64,000 bases of DNA. Origin: Obesumbacterium proteus. GTDB lineage: Bacteria > Pseudomonadota > Gammaproteobacteria > Enterobacterales > Enterobacteriaceae. Of the stretch, positions 1 to 8,361 are shown in pieces. Location: positions 806,001-870,000 of the forward strand of contig NZ_CP014608.1 in the NCBI RefSeq assembly GCF_001586165.1. The letters run 5' to 3'. The stretch's first letter is position 1; each line of letters opens with the position of its first letter. Both the position numbers and the translations under genes were made by a program. The notes beneath the pieces were generated by a model. The model ran no database searches and was not told the origin of the DNA. It saw only the letters and a list, made by a program, of their open reading frames with translations.

Positions 1-123
1 TTGAGCCTCTATTATCAGCATGAAATGAGTCTGAAAGAGATAGCATTGGTGCTGGATCTTACCGAAGCCAGAGTCTGTCAGCTCAATAAGAAAATTACAG
101 AAAAAATTAAAAGCTTTTTCTAG
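1..123 (+). CDS. lafS: Lateral flagellar sigma factor, C-terminal fragment (lafS/FliA family)
   Basis: The window opens inside this gene; 40 codons and a TAG stop are visible. The residues form a sigma-70 region 4 helix-turn-helix: a YYQHEMSLKEIA stretch followed by LTEARVCQLNKK, the arrangement of FliA-type (sigma-28) factors. Its stop lies 13 bp before lafT, and the order sigma factor, MotA-like, MotB-like is how Flag-2/lateral flagellar loci end (lafS-lafT-lafU). The laf rather than fliA assignment therefore rests on context. The N-terminal part is outside the window, so intactness cannot be judged. Confidence 0.75.
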   Translation: MSLYYQHEMSLKEIALVLDLTEARVCQLNKKITEKIKSFF

Positions 124-136
124 AAGTGGAACCACT

Positions 137-1000
137 ATGCAGAAATTATTAGGTCTGATTATTATTTTCGTCTGTGTACTCGGCGGCTTCATTATGTCGG
201 GTGGACGTTTGGCTTCTTTTTGGCAACCCGGCGAAATCGTTATTATTCTTGGCGCAGGTTTAGGGGCTATGGTTTTGGCCAACCCAAAACATGTGCTGGT
301 TGAAATGTGGCATCAGTTCCGTGGTGCACTGCGCAAAAACGAATACACCGACGAATATCAGCGCCAGCTGCTGATGTTGTTATATGAGCTGTTAGAACTG
401 GTTCAGGACGGCGGTTTGAAAGTTCTGGATGAGCACATTGAAGTACCGGAAAGCAGTTCACTGTTCCAGAAATACCCGCTGATCTTGCTGGATAAAGATC
501 TGGTGACCTTTATCTCGGATAACTTCCGTTTGATGGCGATGGGTAAAATCAACGAACACGAACTGGAAGGTATTCTTGAGCAAGAACTGGGTGCGATGGA
601 AGAAGAGCTTCTGTTGCCTTCACGTTCTTTGCAGCGTACCGCAGAAGCGATGCCAGGCTTTGGTATTTGTGCCGCGGTTCTTGGGATCATCATCACCATG
701 GAATCTATCGATGGTTCGATTGCGGTCATCGGTATCAAAGTTGCGGCTGCGCTGATTGGTACGTTCTTGGGCGTATTTATCTGTTACTGCCTGATGGATC
801 CGGTGGCTAACGCCATGGAACAGCGTGCCAAAACGCAGATGGCGGTGCTGGAATGCGTGCGTACCGTGCTGGTTAACCATGTTGCGGGCAAACCAACCCT
901 GCTGGCCGTGGATGCGGGCCGTAAGATGTTGCCAATGGATTCCAAACCGACCTTCGCTACGCTGGACTCTTGGGTGAACCAGATGGTGGGGGGTAACTGA
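137..1000 (+). CDS. lafT: Lateral flagellar motor stator protein LafT (MotA family)
   Basis: A 287-residue MotA-family inner-membrane stator subunit. Two hydrophobic segments lie near the N-terminus (about residues 3-20 and 33-50), then a charged cytoplasmic domain (about 60-170) and two more membrane segments (about 175-195 and 205-225). The PGFGICAAVLGIIITM stretch at the start of the third segment is the conserved MotA channel region. The start is ATG with a nearby GGAACC-type ribosome site. It overlaps lafU by one base, implying coupled translation of the stator pair. A primary motA remains possible, but the family resemblance and the lack of chemotaxis genes next door favour the Flag-2 system. 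Confidence 0.88.
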   Translation: MQKLLGLIIIFVCVLGGFIMSGGRLASFWQPGEIVIILGAGLGAMVLANPKHVLVEMWHQFRGALRKNEYTDEYQRQLLMLLYELLELVQDGGLKVLDEHIEVPESSSLFQKYPLILLDKDLVTFISDNFRLMAMGKINEHELEGILEQELGAMEEELLLPSRSLQRTAEAMPGFGICAAVLGIIITMESIDGSIAVIGIKVAAALIGTFLGVFICYCLMDPVANAMEQRAKTQMAVLECVRTVLVNHVAGKPTLLAVDAGRKMLPMDSKPTFATLDSWVNQMVGGN

Positions 1001-1959
1001 TGCGCTCCCCAAAAGGTAAAGGTCACACCACGATAATCAAACGCTCCTCGCGTAAATCGCACGATGCGATTCACGGTGGGGCGTGGAAGGTCGCCTTTGC
1101 TGACTTTACGCTCGCAATGATGGCGCTGTTTATGGTGCTGTGGATTATGGGCTCGGTGACTGAAGAAGAGCGTAAAGAAATTGTCTCTACCCTCAACAGC
1201 GAATCCATCTTTGATGGCATGTCGATAAATCCCATCACGCAAAAGAACTCTGGTGGGGGAAGTAACCCTATTCTGGAAGGTAAGCGTAGCGGCGACGAAA
1301 ATACCGAAGGCAGCGGCTCTGGTTCAGATAACGGTGGCATCAAGAGCGAACAACCAAAGCAATCTGTGGCTGACATCGTCAATAAAACGGAATCGCTAGA
1401 AGAGGTTAACAAACGCTCTCAGCAAGAAATGGAAGAGCTGGCGCGCATCATCTTGCAGGTCACATCGGCGTATAACGCACAGACCAATATGAAGATGGAA
1501 ATTGTGCCGCAGGGACTGCGTATTTTGGTGCAAGATGACCAAAAGCGTGAAATGTTCCAGCGCAGTAGCGCCATTTTGACGCCGTTCTTTAATCGCCTGC
1601 TACGCGATTTAGCGCCGGTATTTAATAAGCTGGACAATAAAATCATCATTACCGGGCATACCGATTCGTCACGCTACCGCGATCAGGATTTGTACAACAA
1701 CTGGAACCTGTCGGGCGATCGTGCAATGGCGGCACGCAAGGCGTTGGCTCGTGGCGGTTTGGAGATGGATAAAGTATTGCAGGTGAATGCTATGGCCGAC
1801 CAAATGCTGCTGGATAACGATCAGCCACTGAGTGCAACCAACCGCCGTATCGAGATTATGGTGCTAACACGCACGGCATCGGATTCTCTGTATCAGTTCT
1901 TTGGTAATCACGGCGATAAAGTTGTGAAACCAATTGCGGATAAGATCAGTAAGCGGTAG
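1000..1959 (+). CDS. lafU: Lateral flagellar motor protein LafU (MotB family)
   Basis: A 319-residue MotB-type stator protein. After a basic N-terminus comes one membrane helix beginning FADFTLAMMALFMVLWIM (about residues 33-50). Asp35 sits where MotB carries its proton-binding aspartate, so a proton-driven motor is likely. A linker rich in Gly, Ser and Glu (about 80-125) leads to an OmpA/MotB peptidoglycan-binding domain (about 175-300) with the TGHTDSS motif and an NRRIEI stretch near the end. In E. coli K-12 the equivalent gene (lafU/mbhA) is a truncated relic; here it is full length. It ends the flagellar cluster and is followed by a REP-like repeat. Confidence 0.9.
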   Translation: MRSPKGKGHTTIIKRSSRKSHDAIHGGAWKVAFADFTLAMMALFMVLWIMGSVTEEERKEIVSTLNSESIFDGMSINPITQKNSGGGSNPILEGKRSGDENTEGSGSGSDNGGIKSEQPKQSVADIVNKTESLEEVNKRSQQEMEELARIILQVTSAYNAQTNMKMEIVPQGLRILVQDDQKREMFQRSSAILTPFFNRLLRDLAPVFNKLDNKIIITGHTDSSRYRDQDLYNNWNLSGDRAMAARKALARGGLEMDKVLQVNAMADQMLLDNDQPLSATNRRIEIMVLTRTASDSLYQFFGNHGDKVVKPIADKISKR

Positions 1960-1967
1960 CTCGTTAC

Positions 1968-2077
1968 CGACCCCCCCCCTAACCCTCCCCTTAGCAGGGG
2001 AGGGAATCGTTCAGTGATGTTTGTAAGATCCTCGATCTGCTCCTCTCCCTGTGAAGGGGGAGGCTGGGAGGGGGAAT
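1968..2077. repeat. REP/BIME-like palindromic repeat, copy A
   Basis: Two G/C-rich hairpin modules separated by about 40 bp. The first is CCCTCCCCTTAGCAGGGGAGGG, quoted here only as its arms CCCTCCCC and GGGGAGGG around 1984-2004. The second centres on CTCTCCCTGTGAAGGGGGAGG at about 2043-2063. The same two-module design recurs at about 3180-3287 and 53180-53279 in this window, always between genes. It lies just after lafU and could stabilise mRNA 3' ends or end transcription. Confidence 0.75.
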
Positions 2078-2176
2078 ACCAGACATGAATTTATTTCACC
2101 TCCCCCTGAACATTCATCATGCGAGAAATTCATTTAACTGTTGACTCAGTGACCAACTTACGGCAATTTCATGTTT

Positions 2177-2200
2177 AGACGTCTAAACGTATAGACGCTT
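2177..2200 (+). promoter_or_regulatory. MetJ operator: three tandem met boxes upstream of metF
   Basis: Three adjacent 8-bp units, AGACGTCT, AAACGTAT and AGACGCTT, match the met box consensus AGACGTCT at 8/8, 5/8 and 6/8. MetJ dimers bind such tandem boxes cooperatively with S-adenosylmethionine as corepressor. A TTGACT hexamer at 2141-2146 could be a -35 element, which would place the boxes over or just after the promoter. The array ends about 60 bp before the metF start codon. Confidence 0.9.
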
Positions 2201-2262
2201 AATGAAAACGATAATAAAAAGTGTGGCTACGCACGAACAGGTTAATAAGAGGAAGACAGGGT

Positions 2263-3171
2263 ATGAGTTTCTTTCACGCAAATCAGCGCGAGGCGTTGAA
2301 CCAAAGTCTGGCAGAACTGCACGGACAAATTAATGTGTCATTTGAGTTCTTCCCGCCACGCACTAGCGAAATGGAAGATACTCTATGGCAGTCCATCGAC
2401 CGCTTGAGCAGCTTGAAGCCGAAATTTGTTTCTGTGACCTACGGTGCTAATTCTGGTGAGCGTGATCGTACCCACAGCATTATCAAAGGCATTAAAGACC
2501 GCACTGGTTTAGAAGCTGCGCCGCATTTGACCTGCGTTGATGCCACTCGTGATGAATTGCGCACCATCGCACAGGATTACTGGAATAACGGCATCCGCCA
2601 TATCGTGGCTCTGCGCGGCGATTTGCCAGCGGGCGGCGGCAAACCCGATATGTATGCCTGTGATCTCGTCTCATTATTGAAAGAGGTCGGTGATTTTGAT
2701 ATTTCCGTTGCCGCCTACCCTGAGGTTCATCCTGAAGCCAAAAGCCCACAGGCCGATCTTATTAATTTAAAACGTAAAATTGATGCCGGTGCCAATCGCG
2801 CTATCACTCAGTTTTTCTTCGACGTTGAAAGCTATCTGCGTTTTCGCGATCGCTGCGTTGCGACGGGTATCGACGTGGAAATTGTGCCGGGTATTTTGCC
2901 TGTCTCAAACTTTAAGCAGCTTCAGCGCTTTGCGACCATGACCAATGTGCGCGTGCCACACTGGATGACCAGCATGTTTGAAGGGCTGGATGACGATGCT
3001 GAAACGCGCAAAATGGTGGGCGCGAATATCGCGATGGACATGGTGAAAATCCTCAGCCGTGAAGGCGTGAAAGACTTCCATTTCTACACGCTAAACCGTG
3101 CAGAAATGAGCTATGCCATCTGCCATACGCTCGGCGTGCGCCCTGAGGTTCATTCACCGATTATTGCGTAA
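2263..3171 (+). CDS. metF: 5,10-methylenetetrahydrofolate reductase
   Basis: A 302-residue FAD-dependent MetF that makes 5-methyltetrahydrofolate, the methyl donor for homocysteine methylation. The N-terminal SFEFFPPRT segment is the family hallmark, and QFFFD and LPVSNF motifs of the TIM barrel follow. I chose ATG 2263 (MSFFHANQREAL) over the upstream GTG at 2221 because it fits known MetF N-termini and has an AGAGGAAG ribosome site. It is preceded by met boxes and so should be MetJ-repressed. In E. coli metF lies downstream of metBL; here it stands alone on the other side of metJ, between two REP-like repeats. Confidence 0.95.
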   Translation: MSFFHANQREALNQSLAELHGQINVSFEFFPPRTSEMEDTLWQSIDRLSSLKPKFVSVTYGANSGERDRTHSIIKGIKDRTGLEAAPHLTCVDATRDELRTIAQDYWNNGIRHIVALRGDLPAGGGKPDMYACDLVSLLKEVGDFDISVAAYPEVHPEAKSPQADLINLKRKIDAGANRAITQFFFDVESYLRFRDRCVATGIDVEIVPGILPVSNFKQLQRFATMTNVRVPHWMTSMFEGLDDDAETRKMVGANIAMDMVKILSREGVKDFHFYTLNRAEMSYAICHTLGVRPEVHSPIIA

Positions 3172-3178
3172 CTTGCCA

Positions 3179-3287
3179 AGACCCCCTCCCAACCTCCCCC
3201 TTGGCAGGGAGGAAGAGTCGATCGAGATTCTTACCACCTACGCCGAACGGTTCCCTCCCCTGCGAAGGGGAGGGTTAGGGTCAGTCT
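3179..3287. repeat. REP/BIME-like palindromic repeat, copy B
   Basis: Same design as copy A. One module has the arms CCTCCCCCTT and CAGGGAGG near 3195-3212, followed by a spacer and a second module CCCTCCCCTGCGAAGGGGAGGG at about 3253-3274 with the flank TTAGGGTCAG. It lies between metF and the shared metF/metJ terminator, so copies A and B bracket metF. Confidence 0.75.
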
Positions 3288-3295
3288 CTTAGCCG

Positions 3296-3330
3296 AAAAA
3301 AAACCACGCATTTCAGCGTGGTTTTTATTT
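3296..3330. terminator. Bidirectional terminator between metF and metJ
   Basis: An A-run, the stem AAACCACGC, a six-base loop, the stem GCGTGGTTT and a T-run form a hairpin that works in either direction. It lies between the converging metF and metJ genes, 16 bp from the metJ stop. Confidence 0.85.
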
Positions 3331-3346
3331 TGCAGAACCGCAAACA

Positions 3347-3667
3347 TTAATATTCCCAAGTATCTGGGTCGATACCCATCTCTCTCATCAATATTTTTGC
3401 CGCTTCTGGAATTTCATCACTACGCTCTTTACGCAGATCTGCATCGTTAGGCAGCGGTTGGCCAGTAAACGCATGCAGAAACGCTTCACACAGCAACTCA
3501 CTGTTGGTTGCGTGACGTAGGTTGTTGACCTGACGGCGCGTGCGCTCGTCGGTTAAGATTTTCAGCACTTTCAGCGGAATAGATACAGTGATCTTTTTCA
3601 CCTGCTCGCTTTTTTTGCCGTGCTCAGCATAAGGGCTGATGTATTCGCCATTCCATTCAGCAGCCAT
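3347..3667 (-). CDS. metJ: Methionine regulon repressor MetJ
   Basis: A 106-residue ribbon-helix-helix repressor, nearly identical to E. coli MetJ. It has the KKITVSIPLKVLKILTDER beta-strand/helix that reads the met box, the RRQVNNLRHATNSELLCEAF core and the PDTWEY C-terminus. With S-adenosylmethionine bound it represses met genes. It is transcribed divergently from metB, with met boxes between them, so it should control itself, metBL and (via its own boxes) metF. One extra Ala follows the initiator Met compared with E. coli. Confidence 0.97.
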   Translation of the reverse strand: MAAEWNGEYISPYAEHGKKSEQVKKITVSIPLKVLKILTDERTRRQVNNLRHATNSELLCEAFLHAFTGQPLPNDADLRKERSDEIPEAAKILMREMGIDPDTWEY

Positions 3668-3854
3668 GGGGGGATACCTTAATTAGACTTAGTTATTTTG
3701 AGAAACGGCTAATTATGTCCGATCCTCACGATTTATGCTCACGAAGTGTCTGATTTATCGGTTTATGCCACCGTTTTGTGACTTCAGTACACCTCAAACT
3801 GACATAATTTTAGCGGTTATTTCCTCAAGGCTCAATCTATACGCAAAGAAGTTT

Positions 3855-3886
3855 AGATGTCTAGAAGTATTGACGTCCATATCCGA
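3855..3886. promoter_or_regulatory. MetJ operator in the metJ-metB intergenic region
   Basis: Tandem 8-bp units AGATGTCT, AGAAGTAT, TGACGTCC and ATATCCGA resemble met boxes; the first and third are closest to AGACGTCT and the last is weak. The array sits about 60 bp before the metB start in the divergent region, as the five-box operator does in E. coli. Confidence 0.8.
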
Positions 3887-3944
3887 AGCGATTAATCTTT
3901 ATTCCACTTCCACCAAACACATCATCCAGCGCGGAGAGAACAAC

Positions 3945-5108
3945 GTGACATATAAGCAGGCAACACTTGCAGTGCGCAGTGGTTTAAATGATGACGAGCA
4001 GTATGGTTGCGTCGTTCCGCCCATCCATCTTTCCAGCACTTATAACTTCACCGACTTCAATGAACCGCGCGCGCATGACTATTCTCGCCGAGGTAATCCT
4101 ACGCGTGATGTGGTGCAGCGGGCGTTGGCTGAGTTAGAAGGCGGCGCTGGTGCGGTGATGACCAGCACGGGGATGTCGGCAATTCATCTGGTGTGTACGG
4201 TTTTCCTCAAACCGGGCGATCTGCTGGTGGCGCCGCACGACTGCTACGGCGGCAGCTATCGTCTGTTCGATAGTTTGGCGAAGCGCGGGGCATATAACGT
4301 GCTGTTTGTCGATCAGGGCGATGCGCAGGCTCTCGCGGCCGCGTTGGAACAAAAACCTAAGCTGGTGCTGATTGAAACCCCAAGTAATCCGTTGCTGCGC
4401 GTGGTGGATATTGCCGCTATTTGTACAGCAGCTAAGGCCGTGGGCGCGCTAACGGTGGTTGATAACACCTTCTTGAGTCCGGCGCTGCAACAGCCATTAA
4501 AATTAGGCGCGGATTTGGTTCTGCATTCCTGTACTAAATACTTAAATGGCCATTCCGACGTGGTTGCGGGAACCGTTATCGCCAAAGATCCTGAGCACGT
4601 TACCGAGTTAGCGTGGTGGGCGAATAATATTGGCGTGACCGGCAGCGCTTTCGACAGCTATCTCCTGCTGCGCGGCCTAAGAACGCTAAGCCCGCGTATT
4701 CAGCTACAACAGCAAAACGCGCTGAAAATTGTAGAGTTCCTCAAACATCAACCGCTGGTGAAAAAGCTTTATCATCCTTCGTTGCCAGAAAACCAAGGGC
4801 ATGAAATTGCCTGTCGCCAGCAGTCAGGCTTTGGCGCGATGCTGAGCTTTGAACTGGATGGCGATGAAGCCTTGCTGCGACGATTCCTAAAATCGCTGCA
4901 ACTGTTTACACTGGCAGAATCTTTAGGCGGCGTGGAGAGTCTCATTTCTCACGCAGGCACGATGACTCACGCGGGTATGGCTCCAGAGGCGCGCAAGGCC
5001 GCAGGTATTTCAGAAAGCCTGCTGCGTATTTCTGTAGGTATCGAAGATGGTGACGATTTAATTTCCGATCTGGAGCAGGCGTTCCAGAAAGCTAACAGCC
5101 AACGCTAA
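3945..5108 (+). CDS. metB: Cystathionine gamma-synthase
   Basis: A 387-residue PLP enzyme that joins O-succinylhomoserine and cysteine into cystathionine. Lys198 in LVLHSCTKYLNGHSD is the PLP lysine, as in E. coli. I start it at GTG 3945 (MTYKQATLAVRSG) because this aligns with the E. coli N-terminus, gives one residue more than its 386, and has a GGAGAGA ribosome site 9 bp upstream. The in-frame sequence further upstream overlaps the met boxes and is not protein-like. It is the first gene of metBL; metL follows after 56 bp. Confidence 0.95.
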   Translation: MTYKQATLAVRSGLNDDEQYGCVVPPIHLSSTYNFTDFNEPRAHDYSRRGNPTRDVVQRALAELEGGAGAVMTSTGMSAIHLVCTVFLKPGDLLVAPHDCYGGSYRLFDSLAKRGAYNVLFVDQGDAQALAAALEQKPKLVLIETPSNPLLRVVDIAAICTAAKAVGALTVVDNTFLSPALQQPLKLGADLVLHSCTKYLNGHSDVVAGTVIAKDPEHVTELAWWANNIGVTGSAFDSYLLLRGLRTLSPRIQLQQQNALKIVEFLKHQPLVKKLYHPSLPENQGHEIACRQQSGFGAMLSFELDGDEALLRRFLKSLQLFTLAESLGGVESLISHAGTMTHAGMAPEARKAAGISESLLRISVGIEDGDDLISDLEQAFQKANSQR

Positions 5109-5164
5109 TGTGCTGTTTCTCAAGCGATAACGCTGCATATTAGGCTGGTTTTAAGAGGTAAAGA

Positions 5165-7600
5165 ATGAGCGCACAACCGGTAGCGGGGCAGGCGGTAGGA
5201 CGCCAGCTGCATAAGTTTGGCGGCAGTAGTTTAGCCGATGTGAAATGTTATCTGCGCGTCGCAGGGATTATGGCTGAGTACAGCGCCCCTGGCGATATGA
5301 TGGTTGTTTCCGCAGCAGGTAGCACCACCAACCAGCTGATTAGCTGGTTGAGGCTAAGCCAGACTGACCGGATCTCTGCGCATCAGGTTCAGCAGGCGTT
5401 ACGTCGCTATCAGAGCGAACTCATCACGGGTCTGTTGCCCGCTGAACTTGCCGAACCTTTGGTTGCGCTCTTTACTCAGGACTTGGAGCGCTTAGCCGCT
5501 TTGCTCGACGAGCCGATGTGCGATGCGACCTATGCGGAAGTGGTGGGCCACGGTGAGATTTGGTCTGCACGCTTGATGTCGGCGCTGCTCAACGTGAAAG
5601 GTATGGAGTCAGAATGGCTGGATGCGCGTAGTTTCCTGCGTGCCGAACGTTCTGCTCAGCCACAGGTTGATGAAGGCCGATCTTATCCTCTATTACAGCA
5701 ACTTCTGGCGCAGCACCCTAACAAACGCCTCGTCGCCACGGGCTTTATCTGCCGTAACGATGCGGGTGAAACCGTGCTGTTAGGACGTAATGGTTCTGAC
5801 TATTCCGCTACTCAGATTGGCTCATTAGCGGGCGTTTCTCGCGTGACGATTTGGAGCGACGTGGCCGGTGTGTACAGCGCTGACCCACGTAAGGTTAAAG
5901 ATGCTTGCCTGTTGCCGTTGCTGCGTTTAGATGAAGCCAGCGAACTGGCACGCTTAGCCGCTCCGGTTTTACATGCGCGCACGTTGCAGCCGGTTTCCGC
6001 TAGCGATATTGATTTACAGCTACGCTGTAGCTATCAGCCAGAGCAGGGCTCAACGCGTATTGAACGTGTTTTGGCTTCAGGCACCGGTGCGAAAATTGTC
6101 ACCAGCCACGATGAAGTTTGCCTGATTGAGCTTAACGTTCCGCAAAGTCATGATTTTGAACATGTGCGTCAGGAAATTGACCGCGTGCTCAAGCGCTCTC
6201 AGCTGCGTCCATTAGCGACCGGCGTGCATCGTGACCGCCATATGATCCAGCTGTGCTATACCGCTGAAGTGGTGGAAAGCGCGATGAAGCTGTTGGAAGA
6301 GTCTGGCGTTCCGGGTTTGCTACAGCTGCGCGAAGGATTGGCGCTGGTGGCATTAGTCGGTGCAGGCGTATGCAAGAATCCACTGCACAGCCACCGTTTC
6401 TATCAGCAGTTAAAAGATCAGCCAATTGAGTTCTTCTGCCAGTCAGAAGACAGCATCAGCTTGGTGGCAGTATTGCGCCGTGGCCCAACTGAAGCTCTGA
6501 TTCAAGGTTTGCACACCACGCTGTTCCGTGCGGAAAAACGCGTTGGACTGGTATTGATGGGCAAGGGCAACATCGGTTCGCGCTGGTTAGAACTGTTTGC
6601 GCGTGAGCAGGAAAACATTTCTGCCCGCAGCGGCTTTGAATTTGTACTGGCTGGCGTGGTGGATAGCAGCCGCAGCTTGTTGAATTATGAAGGTTTAGAC
6701 GCGAGCCGCGCATTAGCATTCTTTGATGATGAAGCGCAGGAAATGGATGAAGAAAGCCTGTTCCTGTGGATGCGCGCCCATCCTTATGACGATTTAGTGG
6801 TGCTGGATGTCACGGCGAGCGAGTCGTTAGCGCAGCAGTATCGTGATTTTGCCAGCTATGGTTTCCACGTTATTAGTGCGAACAAATTGGCCGGTGCATC
6901 GTGCAGCGATGATTATCGCCAAATCCGTGATGCCTTTGAGAAAACCGGCCGTCACTGGCTGTATAACGCCACCGTGGGTGCTGGTTTGCCGGTGAACTAT
7001 ACGGTTCGCGATCTGCGTGACAGCGGCGATTCTATCTTGTCGATCAGCGGGATTTTCTCCGGTACGTTATCTTGGCTATTCCTGCAATTTGACGGAACGG
7101 TTCCGTTTACCGAATTGGTCGATCAAGCGTGGCAGCAAGGACTGACTGAGCCCGATCCGCGCGTTGATCTCTCTGGTCAAGACGTGATGCGTAAGCTGGT
7201 GATCTTGGCGCGTGAGGCTGGTTATGACATTGAACCGAATCAGGTGCGTGTGGAATCGCTGGTGCCGGCGGGCTGCGAAGGGGGATCTATCGATCACTTC
7301 TTCGAAAACGGTGAAGACCTGAACGAACAAATGATCCAGCGTTTAGAAGCTGCCAATGAAATGGGTCTGGTGCTGCGCTATGTCGCTCGATTTGACGCCA
7401 ACGGTAAAGCGCGGGTTGGCGTGGAAGCCGTCCGTCCAGAACATCCACTGGCGGCGCTGTTGCCATGTGACAACGTGTTTGCCATTGAAAGCCGCTGGTA
7501 TCGTGATAATCCGCTCGTTATCCGTGGCCCGGGCGCAGGACGAGATGTGACGGCGGGGGCTATTCAGTCGGATTTGAATCGGTTGGCGGCGCTGTTGTGA
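5165..7600 (+). CDS. metL: Bifunctional aspartokinase II / homoserine dehydrogenase II
   Basis: 811 residues, one more than E. coli MetL. The aspartokinase domain (about residues 14-300) opens with HKFGGSSLADV, and a regulatory ACT-like linker follows to about 450. A Rossmann motif VLMGKGNIGSRW near residue 463 starts the homoserine dehydrogenase, which includes SANKLAGA, and a GAGLPVNYT catalytic stretch near 605. The two activities bracket aspartate-semialdehyde formation in the aspartate pathway leading to methionine. It is co-transcribed with metB and so MetJ-controlled. Confidence 0.96.
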   Translation: MSAQPVAGQAVGRQLHKFGGSSLADVKCYLRVAGIMAEYSAPGDMMVVSAAGSTTNQLISWLRLSQTDRISAHQVQQALRRYQSELITGLLPAELAEPLVALFTQDLERLAALLDEPMCDATYAEVVGHGEIWSARLMSALLNVKGMESEWLDARSFLRAERSAQPQVDEGRSYPLLQQLLAQHPNKRLVATGFICRNDAGETVLLGRNGSDYSATQIGSLAGVSRVTIWSDVAGVYSADPRKVKDACLLPLLRLDEASELARLAAPVLHARTLQPVSASDIDLQLRCSYQPEQGSTRIERVLASGTGAKIVTSHDEVCLIELNVPQSHDFEHVRQEIDRVLKRSQLRPLATGVHRDRHMIQLCYTAEVVESAMKLLEESGVPGLLQLREGLALVALVGAGVCKNPLHSHRFYQQLKDQPIEFFCQSEDSISLVAVLRRGPTEALIQGLHTTLFRAEKRVGLVLMGKGNIGSRWLELFAREQENISARSGFEFVLAGVVDSSRSLLNYEGLDASRALAFFDDEAQEMDEESLFLWMRAHPYDDLVVLDVTASESLAQQYRDFASYGFHVISANKLAGASCSDDYRQIRDAFEKTGRHWLYNATVGAGLPVNYTVRDLRDSGDSILSISGIFSGTLSWLFLQFDGTVPFTELVDQAWQQGLTEPDPRVDLSGQDVMRKLVILAREAGYDIEPNQVRVESLVPAGCEGGSIDHFFENGEDLNEQMIQRLEAANEMGLVLRYVARFDANGKARVGVEAVRPEHPLAALLPCDNVFAIESRWYRDNPLVIRGPGAGRDVTAGAIQSDLNRLAALL

Positions 7601-8361
7601 GTTGGGGGACGCCAACGGCTTTTTTCTCTATGGTAGAGCTGTGAAGGGTTTTGTGCGGCTAATATAATCGCGGATGTTTAAAGATTTTAGAATTTGTGAA
7701 TATTACGTACGCCTAAAAGACCTAGTTTCACATTGAGACTGTGCAGGCGTCCGTGTCGGAGGGCTCAATCGCCGCCCTCCGACGCCTCGGCTTGGCACCG
7801 TTCCTCAGCCTGCTTCGCAGGTTCCCTCATTTCGTCATTCCGGCTTTAACGGAACGAACGGCAATCGCCATCCTGGCTCCTCCGTTCTTTCGCCGACGTC
7901 CCTGTCGGCGAATCCTAGCCTTCATTCCTCTATTCGGCTGAAGAACAACGTGCCGGAAAAGGTCAACGGCAAGATCAAAATCTACTAAGACAAAAGCCTT
8001 TGTCTTTTTGGCGTTTAAGTTTTGGTAGTGAGAGCAGTAGAAACAGGATGTTTCTACGAGGGGAGGAGGCGCCAAGGATGGCGCATGCCGACCCGGCGCG
8101 GAGATGGCGTCTCGGATAAAAGCGCGCGAGTTGAGAGCCCCCGCGCAACGGGGCTCTCATCGGACGCCTTCGACTTGGCTATATGTGAAAGCGGTATTGA
8201 TAGGCGGTCGAAACCTTACACCTATTTAGTAAATTTTGGCGGTAGAAACTTTACACCGTAATGACCTAACCAATCAGAGACAAAGTTTCATTCCGTACTA
8301 TTCCTCCCCCCCCAATTCAAGATAACCTTACCCTGCTAACTTTTATTAACAGGAGTCACAC
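7601..8361. other. 761-bp gene-free stretch with an array of hairpins
   Basis: No convincing gene is present. The stretch holds a row of near-perfect inverted repeats: 7755-7764/7774-7783 (GTCGGAGGGC arms), 7891-7897/7904-7910 (CGCCGAC), 7987-7994/7999-8006 (AAGACAAA), 8037-8044/8050-8057 (GTAGAAAC) and 8133-8141/8150-8158 (GAGAGCCCC). A GCGCCAAGGATGGCGC palindrome lies near 8069-8084. Between 7941 and 7988 one frame reads KNNVPEKVNGKIKIY then stop, which looks like a protein C-terminus and may be a gene remnant. A weak GTTGG/CCAAC hairpin with T-run follows metL at about 7601-7629 and could be its terminator. Confidence 0.6.
8203..8257. repeat. Two near-identical 20-bp direct repeats, possible IS21-type element end
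   Basis: GGCGGTCGAAACCTTACACC at 8203-8222 and GGCGGTAGAAACTTTACACC at 8238-8257 differ at two positions and are 15 bp apart. Read on the minus strand they begin GGTGTAAAG and GGTGTAAGG. IS21-family elements carry such tandem terminal repeats behind a TGT tip, so this may be a leftover end. No transposase gene is present, and the assignment is inference. Confidence 0.45.

Noticed and set aside
7741..7941. 66-codon frame, Arg/Pro/Leu-rich, downstream of metL
   Set aside because: It runs through inverted repeats; the composition reflects the repeats and not a protein.
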